Source: an uncultured Erysipelotrichaceae bacterium
Lineage (GTDB): Bacteria; Bacillota_I; Bacilli_A; Erysipelotrichales; Erysipelotrichaceae
Assembly (NCBI GenBank): GCA_944326825.1
Contig: CALVFL010000028.1
Coordinates: 26,605 to 90,604 of the forward strand
Length of the DNA: 64,000 bases
Direction: 5' to 3'
Position numbers and translations under genes: made by a program
The notes under the pieces: generated by a model
Told to the model about the DNA's origin: nothing
The model's database searches: none
Seen by the model: only the letters and a program-made list of their open reading frames with translations
Shown here: positions 1 to 9,339 of the stretch, piece after piece
How the letters are laid out: the number at the start of each line of letters is the position of its first letter
How positions within the stretch are numbered: the first letter of the stretch is position 1

Positions 1-301
1 GATGCTTCTTGCTTAAAAACGGACATTCACACAAAGCCAGAGTCAAAGAACCGTTATATTCCAAAACAAAGTGATGACCGCTCATCTCTTGTTTGCACAT
101 ATATAAGCCCTGACAGCCCTCACAGATCTTTAAACTGTTCAGATATTCTTCTAAATAGCTTAAAGGTCTTAGTTTATCGATATCAAGACCATTTTCGATC
201 ATAAAACGTCTTATCGGCTCTTTTTGAGCGAGCTTTGCTTTTTTTAAAGCCAGACTCTTATCTAATGTCTTATCATCAAGCTTATAATCATCAAAATACA
301 T
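1..301 (-). CDS. dnaI: Primosomal helicase loader DnaI, N-terminal part (cut by window edge)
   Basis: Only the first 100 or so residues are present; the gene continues beyond base 1. The translation begins MYFDDYKLDD and contains a Cys/His cluster (CEGCQGLYMC, later GHH, then CECP). This matches the zinc-binding N-terminal domain of Bacillus DnaI, which holds the replicative helicase until it is loaded at the origin. The AAA+ ATPase part would lie outside the window. The ATG is one base after the dnaB stop, so the two genes are translated as a pair. The dnaB-dnaI order is the classic Bacillus one. The assignment rests on the Cys pattern plus context. Confidence 0.8.
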   Translation of the reverse strand, partial: MYFDDYKLDDKTLDKSLALKKAKLAQKEPIRRFMIENGLDIDKLRPLSYLEEYLNSLKICEGCQGLYMCKQEMSGHHFVLEYNGSLTLALCECPFLSKKH

Positions 302-302
302 A

Positions 303-1460
303 TCAGTTCCCTCTGTTTTCATATTTGCTTAAAAAAGCCAGATATTCTTCATCTGAGATATTCAGATCTTCATCACTCTTAATTTCATAGTCTGGAATAT
401 CCACTACCTTTGATTTAGTGTTATTATAACTCTTTTGACTGCGATCTAAAAACTCTTTCGCTTTAGCGATCGTATCGACATCATTTCTTTTGAAATTAGA
501 GGCTATCGTATATAGATAATTGGGAAACAGCTGATTATCGCATTTCTTTAAAGCGTACTCCAAAAGATAATTGACGACCGGTGTCGGTAGTCTATACTCC
601 ATGCGCAGTCTTTCAATAAGCTGTTTATCTTTTAAACTAGGCTCTTTGCCTTTAGCGATATTAAGCAAGAAAGCGCTGCAAGGCATATCATAACCCTCTT
701 TGTCATCATGAAGATCGATCGAGGCATTGCGGCAGAAAGCCAGAAGCTTATTGAGATCAAAAGCGATCGGATCGATGCTGGCGGAACGGATGACGAATTT
801 TCTGAACTCATCCTTTTTGATGGCATAAGTATCAGCTGCCTTGCCGATATTTTCAAGATTCTCATAAGTCCTTAGCGAAGAAGGAAAAGAAGTGTTCTTG
901 ATCGTTTTCATAAAACCTTTGATGTCAAAAAGACAACTGAATTCACTGTCCTTGTTTTGGACATCTTTTAGTTCACTGTATTTAACTTCCAGTTCTTTTG
1001 ACCAGTCACTAAGTCTTTGAAAATCCAGCTTGTGTGACACTTCCTTAAAACCGGTCTTAGCGATCTTATTTTTAAACTGGCCGTTTCTTAAGAATGCATA
1101 GTATTCTTTAGATACTTTCTTGATAATTAGACGTCCTAAGATGTCATGTTCCAAAAACTCCTGATAAGCTAAAGGTTTTTGCAGTTCAAAGAGATAGTCA
1201 TCAGCCCTTTTGTAAGTTCTGATAAGTGATACTTCTTCAAGTTTTTGAATGTTTTCTTCAAAGAAGTCTAAAGAGATATTTAAAGAATTGAGTAAAATGA
1301 TGAGTTCTTTAAAGTCTTCTTTATTCTGATAGATGAGATTCAAAAAAAGACCGACTGCTTCAAAACCGATCAGTTCCCGATATAAAAGAGATAGTGCTTT
1401 TAATTCACTGCCGTATAATGTACTGATGCCTTCTAAGCGATAGCGGTCATTTCCTAACAT
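303..1460 (-). CDS. dnaB: Replication initiation and membrane attachment protein DnaB (DnaD/DnaB family)
   Basis: Bacillus-type DnaB helps DnaD and DnaI load the replicative helicase onto DnaA-opened origin DNA and during restart. At 385 residues it is shorter than the roughly 470 of B. subtilis. The N-terminal half resembles a winged-helix region (GSELKALSLLYRELIG). A DnaD-like helical domain follows near residues 255-345 (PVVNYLLEYALKK..., ASNFKRN). The start is set by a strong AAGGAGG six bases before the ATG, lying inside the end of coaE (14 bp overlap). It is directly followed by dnaI. The family call is supported more by the coaE-dnaB-dnaI order than by a single diagnostic motif. Confidence 0.85.
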   Translation of the reverse strand: MLGNDRYRLEGISTLYGSELKALSLLYRELIGFEAVGLFLNLIYQNKEDFKELIILLNSLNISLDFFEENIQKLEEVSLIRTYKRADDYLFELQKPLAYQEFLEHDILGRLIIKKVSKEYYAFLRNGQFKNKIAKTGFKEVSHKLDFQRLSDWSKELEVKYSELKDVQNKDSEFSCLFDIKGFMKTIKNTSFPSSLRTYENLENIGKAADTYAIKKDEFRKFVIRSASIDPIAFDLNKLLAFCRNASIDLHDDKEGYDMPCSAFLLNIAKGKEPSLKDKQLIERLRMEYRLPTPVVNYLLEYALKKCDNQLFPNYLYTIASNFKRNDVDTIAKAKEFLDRSQKSYNNTKSKVVDIPDYEIKSDEDLNISDEEYLAFLSKYENRGN

Positions 1461-2025
1461 AAACTGCCTCCTTCATAAACTGGCGGGCCTTTAAAGCCAG
1501 ATCTTCTATGCCGTCGTTATTGCAGATAATGATGTCAGCCAGGTCTTTGATCTTAACAAAGGGTCTTTGATTTTTTAAGCGTCTTAAAGCTTCATCATGA
1601 TCAAGACCTCTTCCTTCTAAACGTTTTAAAGCTATTTTTTCATCACAGGTGATCAAAACTTTAAGATCGAAAAGTTCATAAAAATCCGTTTCAAAGAGTA
1701 AAGGTATCTCGGCGATAAAAAGATCTTTATCTTTCATCTTATCAATCAGCACTTCTTTTAATAACGGATGGATCAGACTGTTCAACAAAGTCAGTTTAAA
1801 AGGATCACGAAAGACGATGTCAGCTAATTTTTGACGATCAAGCGAACCGTCTTTTAAAGTGATGTCATCAAAATGTTTCAGGATGAGATCGTAGCCCTTA
1901 TGGCCTTTTTTCTCTAAAAGGGCGACTTCTTTATCGGCATCAAAGACTTCCAAGCCTTCTTTTCTTAAAAAATTGACAAAAGTCGTCTTGCCGCTGCCGA
2001 TCGTACCGCCGATGCCGATCTTCAT
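1447..2025 (-). CDS. coaE: Dephospho-CoA kinase
   Basis: Catalyses the last step of coenzyme A synthesis: ATP-dependent phosphorylation of the 3'-hydroxyl of dephospho-CoA. The P-loop GGTIGSGKTT sits at the N-terminus, followed by the family pattern FDADKEV and later DPFKLTLLNSLIHPLL and IPLLFETDFYELFD, all typical of CoaE. I prefer the ATG at 2025, which overlaps the mutM stop as ATGA, over an in-frame GTG 12 bases upstream. No clear Shine-Dalgarno precedes it, so translation is probably coupled to mutM. Length is normal. Part of the polA-mutM-coaE-dnaB-dnaI run. Confidence 0.93.
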   Translation of the reverse strand: MKIGIGGTIGSGKTTFVNFLRKEGLEVFDADKEVALLEKKGHKGYDLILKHFDDITLKDGSLDRQKLADIVFRDPFKLTLLNSLIHPLLKEVLIDKMKDKDLFIAEIPLLFETDFYELFDLKVLITCDEKIALKRLEGRGLDHDEALRRLKNQRPFVKIKDLADIIICNNDGIEDLALKARQFMKEAVYVRK

Positions 2026-2831
2026 AGCTTCTGACACTTAGGACAATAGTATGTCCCCCTCCCGTTGACTTTGATCTTTTTGATCTCGCTTCCACAGACG
2101 CTGCACTTTTGTTTGGTATGTACCAAAAGTTCCTGCTGAAAGCGGCCGGTAACGCCTAAAGAAGAAGTATAGGAGCGGATCGTAGTGCCCCCTTTTTGAA
2201 TGGCTTTGGCGAGGATATCATTTGTATAAAGGATCAGATCATCGATATTCTTATCATTGAGATCAGAAGCTTTGCATAGCGGATTTATCTGCATTTTAAA
2301 CAAGATCTCATCAGCATAGATATTGCCGATACCGGCTATGAACGACTGATCAAGCAAGACTGTCTTGATCGGCAGTTTACGTTTCTTCAATGCCTCTTTG
2401 ACATAAGCGTGATCAAACTCGACACTGAAAGGTTCAACGCCTAAGCCCTTAAAATGACTAAAATCATAGTCTAAGGGCAGCAGTTCCATCCGTCCGAACT
2501 TGCGAACATCCTGATACCAGAGTTCTTTATCATCATCAAGCGTAAAGATCACATGGACATGTTTATTGAAGGCTGTACCTTTAGGCATGACAAAATACTT
2601 GCCCTCCATCCTAAGATGAGATACTAAGATATGATCATCAAGGATAAAAAGCAGATACTTGCCCCGGCGTTTAAAATCTCTAAAATGCTGTCCTTTCAGA
2701 TCAGCTTCAAATCTTGAGACATCACCTTCGATAATCCTTGGATAAAGGACCTTGACATCAGTGATCTTCTTATCTTTGATCAGTGTTTCAAGTGTATCTA
2801 AAACTGTTTGTACTTCTGGTAATTCCGGCAT
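2022..2831 (-). CDS. mutM: Formamidopyrimidine-DNA glycosylase (Fpg/MutM)
   Basis: Base-excision repair enzyme that removes 8-oxoguanine and formamidopyrimidines and then nicks the abasic site. The protein begins MPELPEVQTV, giving the catalytic Pro2 (Schiff-base nucleophile) and Glu3. LRMEGKY carries the conserved Lys region. Near residue 175 is the helix-two-turn-helix motif GIGNIYADEILF. The C-terminus is a zinc finger of two C-x2-C pairs (CSVC, CPKC). 269 residues is normal. The ATG overlaps the polA stop in a TAATG arrangement, so it is translationally coupled to polA. Confidence 0.96.
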   Translation of the reverse strand: MPELPEVQTVLDTLETLIKDKKITDVKVLYPRIIEGDVSRFEADLKGQHFRDFKRRGKYLLFILDDHILVSHLRMEGKYFVMPKGTAFNKHVHVIFTLDDDKELWYQDVRKFGRMELLPLDYDFSHFKGLGVEPFSVEFDHAYVKEALKKRKLPIKTVLLDQSFIAGIGNIYADEILFKMQINPLCKASDLNDKNIDDLILYTNDILAKAIQKGGTTIRSYTSSLGVTGRFQQELLVHTKQKCSVCGSEIKKIKVNGRGTYYCPKCQKL

Positions 2832-5404
2832 TATTTTGCATCATACCATGTATAGGCGAAACTTAAAGAATTATCTAAAGTCACACCCAGATCCATGGCT
2901 CCTTTCATTTCTTTATTGATGATAGCGATCATTTCTTCTTTTTCTTCATTCAAGACATCAAAGATCAGTTCATCATGAATAGATAAGACCATCTTAGAGT
3001 TTAAATGACGTCTTTCGATCTCTTTTTGGATGTTGATCATGGCTACTTTGATCAGATCAGCCGCTGAACCCTGTACTCGTGAGTTCATGGCTGCCCTTTT
3101 GCCGAATTCTCTTAAGGCATGATTAGGACTGTTTATCTCTTTGATATAGCGGCGGCGATGCATGATTGTCGTAACATAACCGTTTTCTTTACAGAATTCT
3201 TTGGTTTCATCCATGAATTTCTTGATATTGGGATAAGTTTCAAAGTAGTTATTGATATACTTCTTGGCATCGAATAAAGAAAGCCCCGTCTGTTTGGCCA
3301 GACCATAATCACTGATGCCATAAACGATACCGAAGTTGATCGCTTTAGCCTGACGGCGATATTCAGGAGTAACTTCGTCTATAGACAATCCAAAGACATC
3401 CATAGCTGTCTTGGTATGAATATCGATATGGTTATTGAAGGCTTCGATCATTCTGGTTTCATTGCTTAAAGCACTGAGAACTCTAAGTTCGATCTGCGAA
3501 TAATCGGAACTGATTAAGATATGATCTTTATCCTGAGCTTTAAAAGCTTTGCGGATGATCTTGCCATCTTCATCTCTTATAGAGATATTCTGCAAATTAG
3601 GATCATAAGATGACAAACGGCCGGTCTGAGTGATCGTTTGCGAGAAGATAGTGTGGATCTTGCCATCCGAGCGGATATACTTCTTTAGACCCTCAACATA
3701 GGAACTGTACAGTTTGGCAAACTTGCGGTAAGTCAAAAGTTCATCGATGATCGGACTGTAATCTTTGATCATCAGCAGATATTCAGCAGATGTGGATCTT
3801 TTCTTGTTGGAAGGAAGACCCATCTCGTCAAACAGGACTTCTGCCAGCTGCTTGGGAGAATTGAGATTGAACTCTCTTTTGGCAAGGGCAAAGATCTTGT
3901 TTTTGGCTTCTTCAAGTCTTTTTAAAGTATCTTCCCCGATCGCATCCAAAACAGCCCCGTCACAGACGATGCCGGCTTTTTCCATCTTGAATAAGACATA
4001 GCTTAAAGGCAGTTCAATGTCCTGATAGAGTTTATAAACATCCTCTTTGATCAGATCTTCTTTGACTAAAGAAGTGATCGCAAAAGCATTCTTGGCGATC
4101 TCGACGGCTCTTTTGGTTTCTAAAAGCGTATCGACGAGTTTCGGTTTCTTGATGCTGCCATAGACATCTTCACTTTTGATCGGAACTGTTTTTTGATAGT
4201 TTAAAAATAACTCTTCCAGAGTGTCTAGGTAATTATTCTTTAAAAATCCCATCAGCAAGAGATCATCAAAGTTACCTAGTTTTAAACCTAAATGATCGAA
4301 GTTATGAAGCAGGAATTTAAGATCGTAAGTCACCTTGGGAGTATCATCAGCCATGAAGGCGAGCATATCTTCATCTTTCAAAAAGTCCTCAAAGGGGATA
4401 TATTCACTGAGTTCGCCGTTTGAAAGAGCGAAGCCGTAGATCTTAGCTCCATAGTAGTTAAATCCGTCTGTATCTGCAAAAATAAAGGTACCCTCCTTAT
4501 AAAGGAGTTTATTGACCTTGCTTACTCTTTGATAGTTTTCATTTTTGGCAAGAGGCTTGTTTCTTTTGATCAAAGAGAACATCTCATACTTGTTGTAAAA
4601 GGCATTGGCGCCATCATTATCCAAAGCGATCTTAAAATCAGCCAGCTCTTTATCGATCTTGACATCCGTCTTGATCGTGGCAAGAGTCTTGGATAGAAAA
4701 CAGGATTCCTGATCTTTGAGAAGATTTTCTTTGACTTTGCCCTTCAGTTTATCGATATTGGCATAGATATTTTCGATCGAACCGTATTCATTGATCAGTT
4801 TGGCCGCCGTCTTTTGGCCGATGCCGCTTACACCTTTGATATTATCACTGGCATCACCCATTAAGCCTTTAAGATCAATCACCTGCAAAGGAGTAACGCC
4901 CCATTCTTCCTTTAAAGCTCTTTCATCCATGGCCGCTATCTCGCTGAGTCCTTTTTTCATCAGATAGACAGTCGTCGTATCATCGATAAGCTGTAACATA
5001 TCCCGATCAGAAGTCAGGATGGCAATATCGACATCAGGGTATTTCTTGCTTAAAGAGCCGATGATGTCATCAGCCTCAATATCATCATATTCCATAAAAG
5101 GGATATGATAGGCATCAAGATATTCTCTGACCAAAGCAAACTGCGGCACTAATTCTTCCGGAGCCTTCTTGCGCTTGCCTTTATAATCGGTAGAAAGATC
5201 ATGTCTGAAGGTATGTTTACCCTTGTCAAAAGCGACTGTGATATATTCCGGATGGATCATATCGATCGCTTTATTGATCATATTGGCAAAGGCAAAAACG
5301 GCATTAGTATAAACGCCGTCACTTGTCATCATCAAATTGGAATAATAGGTGGCATAAAAACCTCTAAACAGCATAGAATTGCCGTCTATCAAAAGCATCT
5401 TCAT
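2831..5404 (-). CDS. polA: DNA polymerase I
   Basis: Gap-filling and Okazaki-fragment-processing polymerase. Residues 1-290 form the 5'-nuclease domain (LLIDGNSMLFR, DDIEADDIIG, LTSDRDMLQLI, GVSGIGQKTA). Residues 300-470 have the shape of a 3'-5' exonuclease domain, but the acidic DEDD residues look lost (for example TYDLKFLLHNF where N-x3-D is expected), as in Bacillus Pol I. The C-terminal polymerase has motif A (DYSQIELRVLS), the O-helix (RQAKAINFGIVYG) and motif C (SIHDELIFDV). 857 residues is typical. GAGGTG lies five bases before the ATG. Proofreading loss is inferred by eye. Confidence 0.97.
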   Translation of the reverse strand: MKMLLIDGNSMLFRGFYATYYSNLMMTSDGVYTNAVFAFANMINKAIDMIHPEYITVAFDKGKHTFRHDLSTDYKGKRKKAPEELVPQFALVREYLDAYHIPFMEYDDIEADDIIGSLSKKYPDVDIAILTSDRDMLQLIDDTTTVYLMKKGLSEIAAMDERALKEEWGVTPLQVIDLKGLMGDASDNIKGVSGIGQKTAAKLINEYGSIENIYANIDKLKGKVKENLLKDQESCFLSKTLATIKTDVKIDKELADFKIALDNDGANAFYNKYEMFSLIKRNKPLAKNENYQRVSKVNKLLYKEGTFIFADTDGFNYYGAKIYGFALSNGELSEYIPFEDFLKDEDMLAFMADDTPKVTYDLKFLLHNFDHLGLKLGNFDDLLLMGFLKNNYLDTLEELFLNYQKTVPIKSEDVYGSIKKPKLVDTLLETKRAVEIAKNAFAITSLVKEDLIKEDVYKLYQDIELPLSYVLFKMEKAGIVCDGAVLDAIGEDTLKRLEEAKNKIFALAKREFNLNSPKQLAEVLFDEMGLPSNKKRSTSAEYLLMIKDYSPIIDELLTYRKFAKLYSSYVEGLKKYIRSDGKIHTIFSQTITQTGRLSSYDPNLQNISIRDEDGKIIRKAFKAQDKDHILISSDYSQIELRVLSALSNETRMIEAFNNHIDIHTKTAMDVFGLSIDEVTPEYRRQAKAINFGIVYGISDYGLAKQTGLSLFDAKKYINNYFETYPNIKKFMDETKEFCKENGYVTTIMHRRRYIKEINSPNHALREFGKRAAMNSRVQGSAADLIKVAMINIQKEIERRHLNSKMVLSIHDELIFDVLNEEKEEMIAIINKEMKGAMDLGVTLDNSLSFAYTWYDAK

Positions 5405-5414
5405 ATCTTCACCT

Positions 5415-6389
5415 CTATTCCACCATATTCTCTAACACACTCAGATTCTCATACATCAAGCTTAAATAGTCGGCATTGTTGGCGACCTGAGCAGCCGTTA
5501 AGCTTGAAACATTGTTTAAATTGACTCTGATAAGTCCTAATTCATCTTCTAACTCATTGAATAATTCCGTCATCTCTTCGGTCATATTCGGTTCATAAGC
5601 GATATATTTAACGCCATCGTTTTTGATACGCTCTTTGATCACCGCTAATTCGCCATCGCTTGGCAAAGCTCCGTATTTAGAAAGGCAGACCGGATATACA
5701 GCGATGCCGTAGGCTTTTTGCCAGTTGCCGAAACTGGCCGATATCGAAACGAACTTGATGGACTTGCCCTCGTTTTTGATCTGAGATGCCAAATTTTGAT
5801 AAGCGGCATCCAAAGAGATCAGATCATTTTCCAAAGCCTCGTAGTTTTCTTTGAAATTAGCTGCTTCTTCGACAAAATTAGCCGACAGAACAGAATAAAT
5901 ATCATTAGCGATCGAAAGCATTCCGATCGGATCGATCCAAAGCATCATATCGTTTTCATTGACATCGGTCATATTGAAAAGATCAGAATTGTAATAAGGA
6001 CTTTCAATAAACTCTTCCACCCCATCGACATTGACCATCGTATATCTTTGGAATTTATAGATCGTATTGAGTTCCGATACATCTACTACTTCGACACCGG
6101 TATTTAAAATATCTTCTTCATAAATATCATAGTAAGGTTCTAGATCGCCGATATGAAACAGATAGTTGGAATTTCTTAAAATATCTTCGTAGTCATCCAA
6201 AATAGTGGCTACCTGGACCAGACTGTCCGATTGAATACTTTTAGATTCAATGACTCCGCCAGTGATGCGGTCGATGATGTAACCTAACGGATAGACTGTA
6301 TAGGCGACATAACTTCTAAAACTCATGCATCCGGCAAGCATGAACATTGAAAGCAATACAATAAATAATTTTCTAATCTTCTTGATCAT
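5415..6389 (-). CDS. ZnuA/TroA-like lipoprotein lacking the metal-binding histidines
   Basis: A signal peptide with lipobox LAGC (Cys21) predicts a membrane-anchored lipoprotein. The overall pattern is that of the zinc/manganese cluster A-9 binding proteins: YPLGYIIDRITGG near the start, MLWIDPIGM (149-157), FVSISASFGNWQKAYGI (213-229), IAYEPNM (263-269) and YLSLMYENL at the end. The metal ligands are missing: no DPHxYE segment, no His before W-x-DP, and the SHDAF-type His is replaced. Only the acidic residue (Glu266) remains. No ABC permease or ATPase is adjacent. Metal transport is therefore doubtful. The ATG has no Shine-Dalgarno; TATAAT ends 8 bases upstream. An in-frame TTG lies 6 bases further out. 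Confidence 0.8.
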   Translation of the reverse strand: MIKKIRKLFIVLLSMFMLAGCMSFRSYVAYTVYPLGYIIDRITGGVIESKSIQSDSLVQVATILDDYEDILRNSNYLFHIGDLEPYYDIYEEDILNTGVEVVDVSELNTIYKFQRYTMVNVDGVEEFIESPYYNSDLFNMTDVNENDMMLWIDPIGMLSIANDIYSVLSANFVEEAANFKENYEALENDLISLDAAYQNLASQIKNEGKSIKFVSISASFGNWQKAYGIAVYPVCLSKYGALPSDGELAVIKERIKNDGVKYIAYEPNMTEEMTELFNELEDELGLIRVNLNNVSSLTAAQVANNADYLSLMYENLSVLENMVE

Positions 6390-6398
6390 ACACAACTA

Positions 6399-7013
6399 TT
6401 ATACTTTATTTTTTAAACGGGCAAAATATATTGGTTTACTTAATTCAACAAATTTACTCTCGTAAGCAGTCATGATGTCATCCTTTGATTCACGGTGATA
6501 GTCAACACTGATCTCTAAAAGAGTGAAACCATTATTTAAAAACTCGATGATTGAAAATTCAAACAGACCGGCATTGTCAGTCTTGAAGATGATCTCGCCG
6601 TCAGCTTTTAAGACCTGCTTATACTTGGCTAAAAAAGTGTGATAAGTCAAACGGCGTTTGGCATGGGCTTTTTTAGGCCAGGGATCACTGAAATGAAGAT
6701 AAATGCGGTCGACATTGTGATCAAAATAGGCTTCAATATTATCAGCACCATCAAAGATGATGCCCAGATTGTCAAGATCATACTCTGAAGCTTTAATAGC
6801 GGCTTTGGCTACACAGGTAGCCTCTTTTTCAAGTCCGATATAAAGGATGTCAGGATTTAAAGAGGCACTCTTAGTGATAAAATCACCCATACCCATCCCG
6901 ATCTCCACATAAAGTTTGTCTTTAGTCTTATTTATCTGATCAGCTCTTTTAATGATGTAGCGATCTTCATTTTCAATATAGGGAGCGACCCATTTCTTCT
7001 TTCTTATTCTCAT
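6399..7013 (-). CDS. trmB: tRNA (guanine-N7-)-methyltransferase
   Basis: SAM-dependent enzyme making m7G46 in the variable loop of tRNA. It has the N-terminal RIRKKKWVAPY, the SAM-binding glycine-rich loop VEIGMGMGDF (about residues 36-45), the family signature HFSDPWPKKAHAKRRL near residue 127, and the TDN motif (FKTDN). 204 residues is normal. It begins only 13 bases after the pnp terminator hairpin, and no Shine-Dalgarno is visible. TATTAT ends seven bases before the ATG, so a short or leaderless transcript is possible. The function does not depend on its neighbours. Confidence 0.95.
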   Translation of the reverse strand: MRIRKKKWVAPYIENEDRYIIKRADQINKTKDKLYVEIGMGMGDFITKSASLNPDILYIGLEKEATCVAKAAIKASEYDLDNLGIIFDGADNIEAYFDHNVDRIYLHFSDPWPKKAHAKRRLTYHTFLAKYKQVLKADGEIIFKTDNAGLFEFSIIEFLNNGFTLLEISVDYHRESKDDIMTAYESKFVELSKPIYFARLKNKV

Positions 7014-7025
7014 AGTTTTAATAAT

Positions 7026-7047
7026 AAAGGATGATTACTCATCCTTT
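7026..7047 (-). terminator. Hairpin terminator of pnp
   Basis: Nine-base-pair perfect stem (AAAGGATGA / TCATCCTTT on the minus strand) with a four-base loop that contains the pnp stop codon, followed by TTTATTATT. The trmB ATG follows 13 bases later. Confidence 0.7.
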
Positions 7048-9203
7048 ACCTCTTTCTTTTTGAAAAATCTTTTTTCCGAGTTGCCGTCATCTTTGCGTTC
7101 CGGTTTAGGCAAAAGATCTTTGGCACTTACATTTACTCGGCCTTTATCATCGATCTCGATGACTTTGACTTTGACGACATCGCCGATCTTTAAGACATCT
7201 TCCGGTTTTTCGACTCTTTCATGAGAGATCTTGGATACGTGCAATAAAGCATCCTGTCCTTTAAAGAGTTCGACGAAAGCTCCGAATTTTTCCAATCTGA
7301 CGACTTTGGCATCATAGATCTCACCGACCTTGGCTTCTTTGATGATCTCTTCAATCATAGCTTTGGCCTTGTTGATGATGTCACGATCCATATGATAGAT
7401 GACACATTTGCCGTCATCGTCAATATCGATCTTGACTCCGTCACACTCATCGATGATCTGATTGATCATCTTGCCGCCTGTACCGATGACATCACGGATC
7501 TTATCGACCGGGATCATCAGCATATCAAGTTTTGGAGCGTATTTAGATACATCGCTTCTTGGTTTATCGATGGCACTCATCATATTAGCCATGATCACCT
7601 TGCGGCCTTCTTTGGCTTGTGCTAAAGCTTCTTTTAAGATCTCCCTAGAGATACCCTTGATCTTGATATCCATCTGCAAGGCCGTAATACCTTCATCAGT
7701 ACCGGCTACTTTAAAGTCCATGTCGCCATAGTGATCTTCCATACCCTGGATATCGCTTAAGATCGTATAGTGATCGCCATAAGTAATAAGTCCCATGGCA
7801 ATACCAGCGACCGGCGCTTTGATCGGCACACCGGCAGCCATTAAAGACATCGTACCGGCACAGATCGAAGCCTGTGAGGAAGAACCGTTGGATTCCAAGA
7901 CATCAGCCACTGTTCTGATAGCGTAAGGGAATTCTTCGACGCTGGGGATGACTTGCGCTAAAGCTCTTTCACCCAAAGCACCATGACCGATCTCACGACG
8001 GCCTGGCGAACCCATTCTGCCTACTTCACCTACGCTGTATGGCGGGAAGTTATATTGATGCATAAAGCGCTTTTCTTCAACTTCTGTCAGATCGTCAATG
8101 ATCTGGTTATCGCCCAAAGGTCCTAAAGTCGTCGTTGAAAGGACTTGTGTTTCCCCACGGGTAAATAAAGCTGAACCATGTACCCTTGGCAAAAGATCAA
8201 CTTGTGAGTCTAACGGTCTGATCTCATCGGTAGCTCGGCCATCCGGACGGATCTTCTCGACACTTATCAAACGGCGGACTTCTTCAGCCACGATCTCCGT
8301 AGAATATTCACCAGCCTGTTTGACAGCCAGATTCTTTTCTTTTTCACTTGGATATTGCAAACTTTCAAAGTGAGCTTTCATCGCTTCGGTGATCTCATCG
8401 ATCTTGCCATAGCGTTCCAGTTTCTGTTTGATGGATACAGCTTCTTTTAAAGCTTCTTTGCCGTTGGCATCAATGTATTCTTTAACTTCATCAGCGATCT
8501 TGTAAAGAGTGACTTCCATCTTCGGTTTGGCACACTGGGCGATCACTTCTTCTTCAAAAGCACATAACTTCTTGATATGCTCATGACCAAACATCAATGC
8601 CTCAAGCATCAGATCTTCGCTGACCTCTTTAGCGCCAGCCTCGACCATGTTGATGGCATCCTTAGTACCGGCAACTGTTAAATTGATCAAAGATCTTTCC
8701 ATTTCTTCAACACCAGGATTGATCACAAATTTACCATCGACATAACCGACGATAACACCGGCGATCGGACCATCAAACGGTATATCTGAAATACATAAAG
8801 CCAGTGATGAACCAAGCATCGCTGCCATCTCAGGTGAACAGTTGGTATCAGCCGACAAGACGGTATTTACTACCTGTACTTCATTTCTGAATCCTTCTGC
8901 AAATAAAGGTCTGATCGGACGATCGATCAATCTTGCCGTTAAAGTGGCATGTTCAGAAGGACGACCTTCTCTTCTTAAAAATCCGCCCGGTATCTTGCCT
9001 ACCGAGTACAGTTTCTCTTCAAAGCTTACTGTCAGCGGAAAGAAATCAGTATCTTTAGCTTGTGATGAGGCTGTAGCAGTAGATAATACTACCGTATCCT
9101 CATATCTGATGATTACCGATCCTCCGGCCTGTTTAGCGATCTCACCGGTCTCGACACGCAATTTACGACCGCAGAAATCAAAATCAAACACATGTTTTTC
9201 CAT
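7035..9203 (-). CDS. pnp: Polyribonucleotide nucleotidyltransferase (PNPase)
   Basis: Phosphorolytic 3'-5' exoribonuclease of RNA turnover. Two RNase PH domains (residues about 10-220 and 310-550) flank a helical domain. They are followed by a KH domain with the GxxG loop ([12 protein letters not shown]) and an S1 domain ([20 protein letters not shown]). The signature [23 protein letters not shown] and the PH-domain [20 protein letters not shown] are clear. I start it at MEKHVFDF (9203), preceded by AGAGGA nine bases upstream, not at an in-frame ATG 21 codons earlier. That puts a promoter at 9238-9266 just before it. Length is normal. Confidence 0.97.
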   Translation of the reverse strand: MEKHVFDFDFCGRKLRVETGEIAKQAGGSVIIRYEDTVVLSTATASSQAKDTDFFPLTVSFEEKLYSVGKIPGGFLRREGRPSEHATLTARLIDRPIRPLFAEGFRNEVQVVNTVLSADTNCSPEMAAMLGSSLALCISDIPFDGPIAGVIVGYVDGKFVINPGVEEMERSLINLTVAGTKDAINMVEAGAKEVSEDLMLEALMFGHEHIKKLCAFEEEVIAQCAKPKMEVTLYKIADEVKEYIDANGKEALKEAVSIKQKLERYGKIDEITEAMKAHFESLQYPSEKEKNLAVKQAGEYSTEIVAEEVRRLISVEKIRPDGRATDEIRPLDSQVDLLPRVHGSALFTRGETQVLSTTTLGPLGDNQIIDDLTEVEEKRFMHQYNFPPYSVGEVGRMGSPGRREIGHGALGERALAQVIPSVEEFPYAIRTVADVLESNGSSSQASICAGTMSLMAAGVPIKAPVAGIAMGLITYGDHYTILSDIQGMEDHYGDMDFKVAGTDEGITALQMDIKIKGISREILKEALAQAKEGRKVIMANMMSAIDKPRSDVSKYAPKLDMLMIPVDKIRDVIGTGGKMINQIIDECDGVKIDIDDDGKCVIYHMDRDIINKAKAMIEEIIKEAKVGEIYDAKVVRLEKFGAFVELFKGQDALLHVSKISHERVEKPEDVLKIGDVVKVKVIEIDDKGRVNVSAKDLLPKPERKDDGNSEKRFFKKKEVKDE

Positions 9204-9237
9204 TTCTCTTAATCCTCTTTTACTTTTTAACTTACTT

Positions 9238-9266
9238 ATTTTAACAGTATTGCCGTCTTTTAGCAA
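9238..9266 (-). promoter_or_regulatory. Predicted pnp promoter
   Basis: On the minus strand: -35 TTGCTA (9266-9261), a 17-base spacer, -10 TAAAAT (9243-9238). It lies 35 bases before the chosen pnp start and is back to back with the MATE promoter. Confidence 0.6.
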
Positions 9267-9290
9267 ATTAAAATTAAGCGTCTGACGGTC

Positions 9291-9318
9291 TTGATTTTTA
9301 AATATAACCTAATATAAT
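9291..9318 (+). promoter_or_regulatory. Predicted promoter of the plus-strand MATE gene
   Basis: -35 TTGATT (9291-9296), a 16-base spacer, -10 TATAAT (9313-9318), then AGGAGGGG just before the ATG at 9340. Confidence 0.7.
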
Positions 9319-9339
9319 TCTTGTTAGTTAGGAGGGGTT

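Noticed and set aside
5718..6107. Plus-strand open frame of 129 codons
   Set aside because: It lies wholly opposite the ZnuA-like lipoprotein gene, has no ribosome site and no recognisable domain.
9204..9266. 21-codon N-terminal extension of PNPase
   Set aside because: It would begin inside the predicted promoter (9238-9266); PNPase normally starts at the MEKHVF position, where a ribosome site is present.
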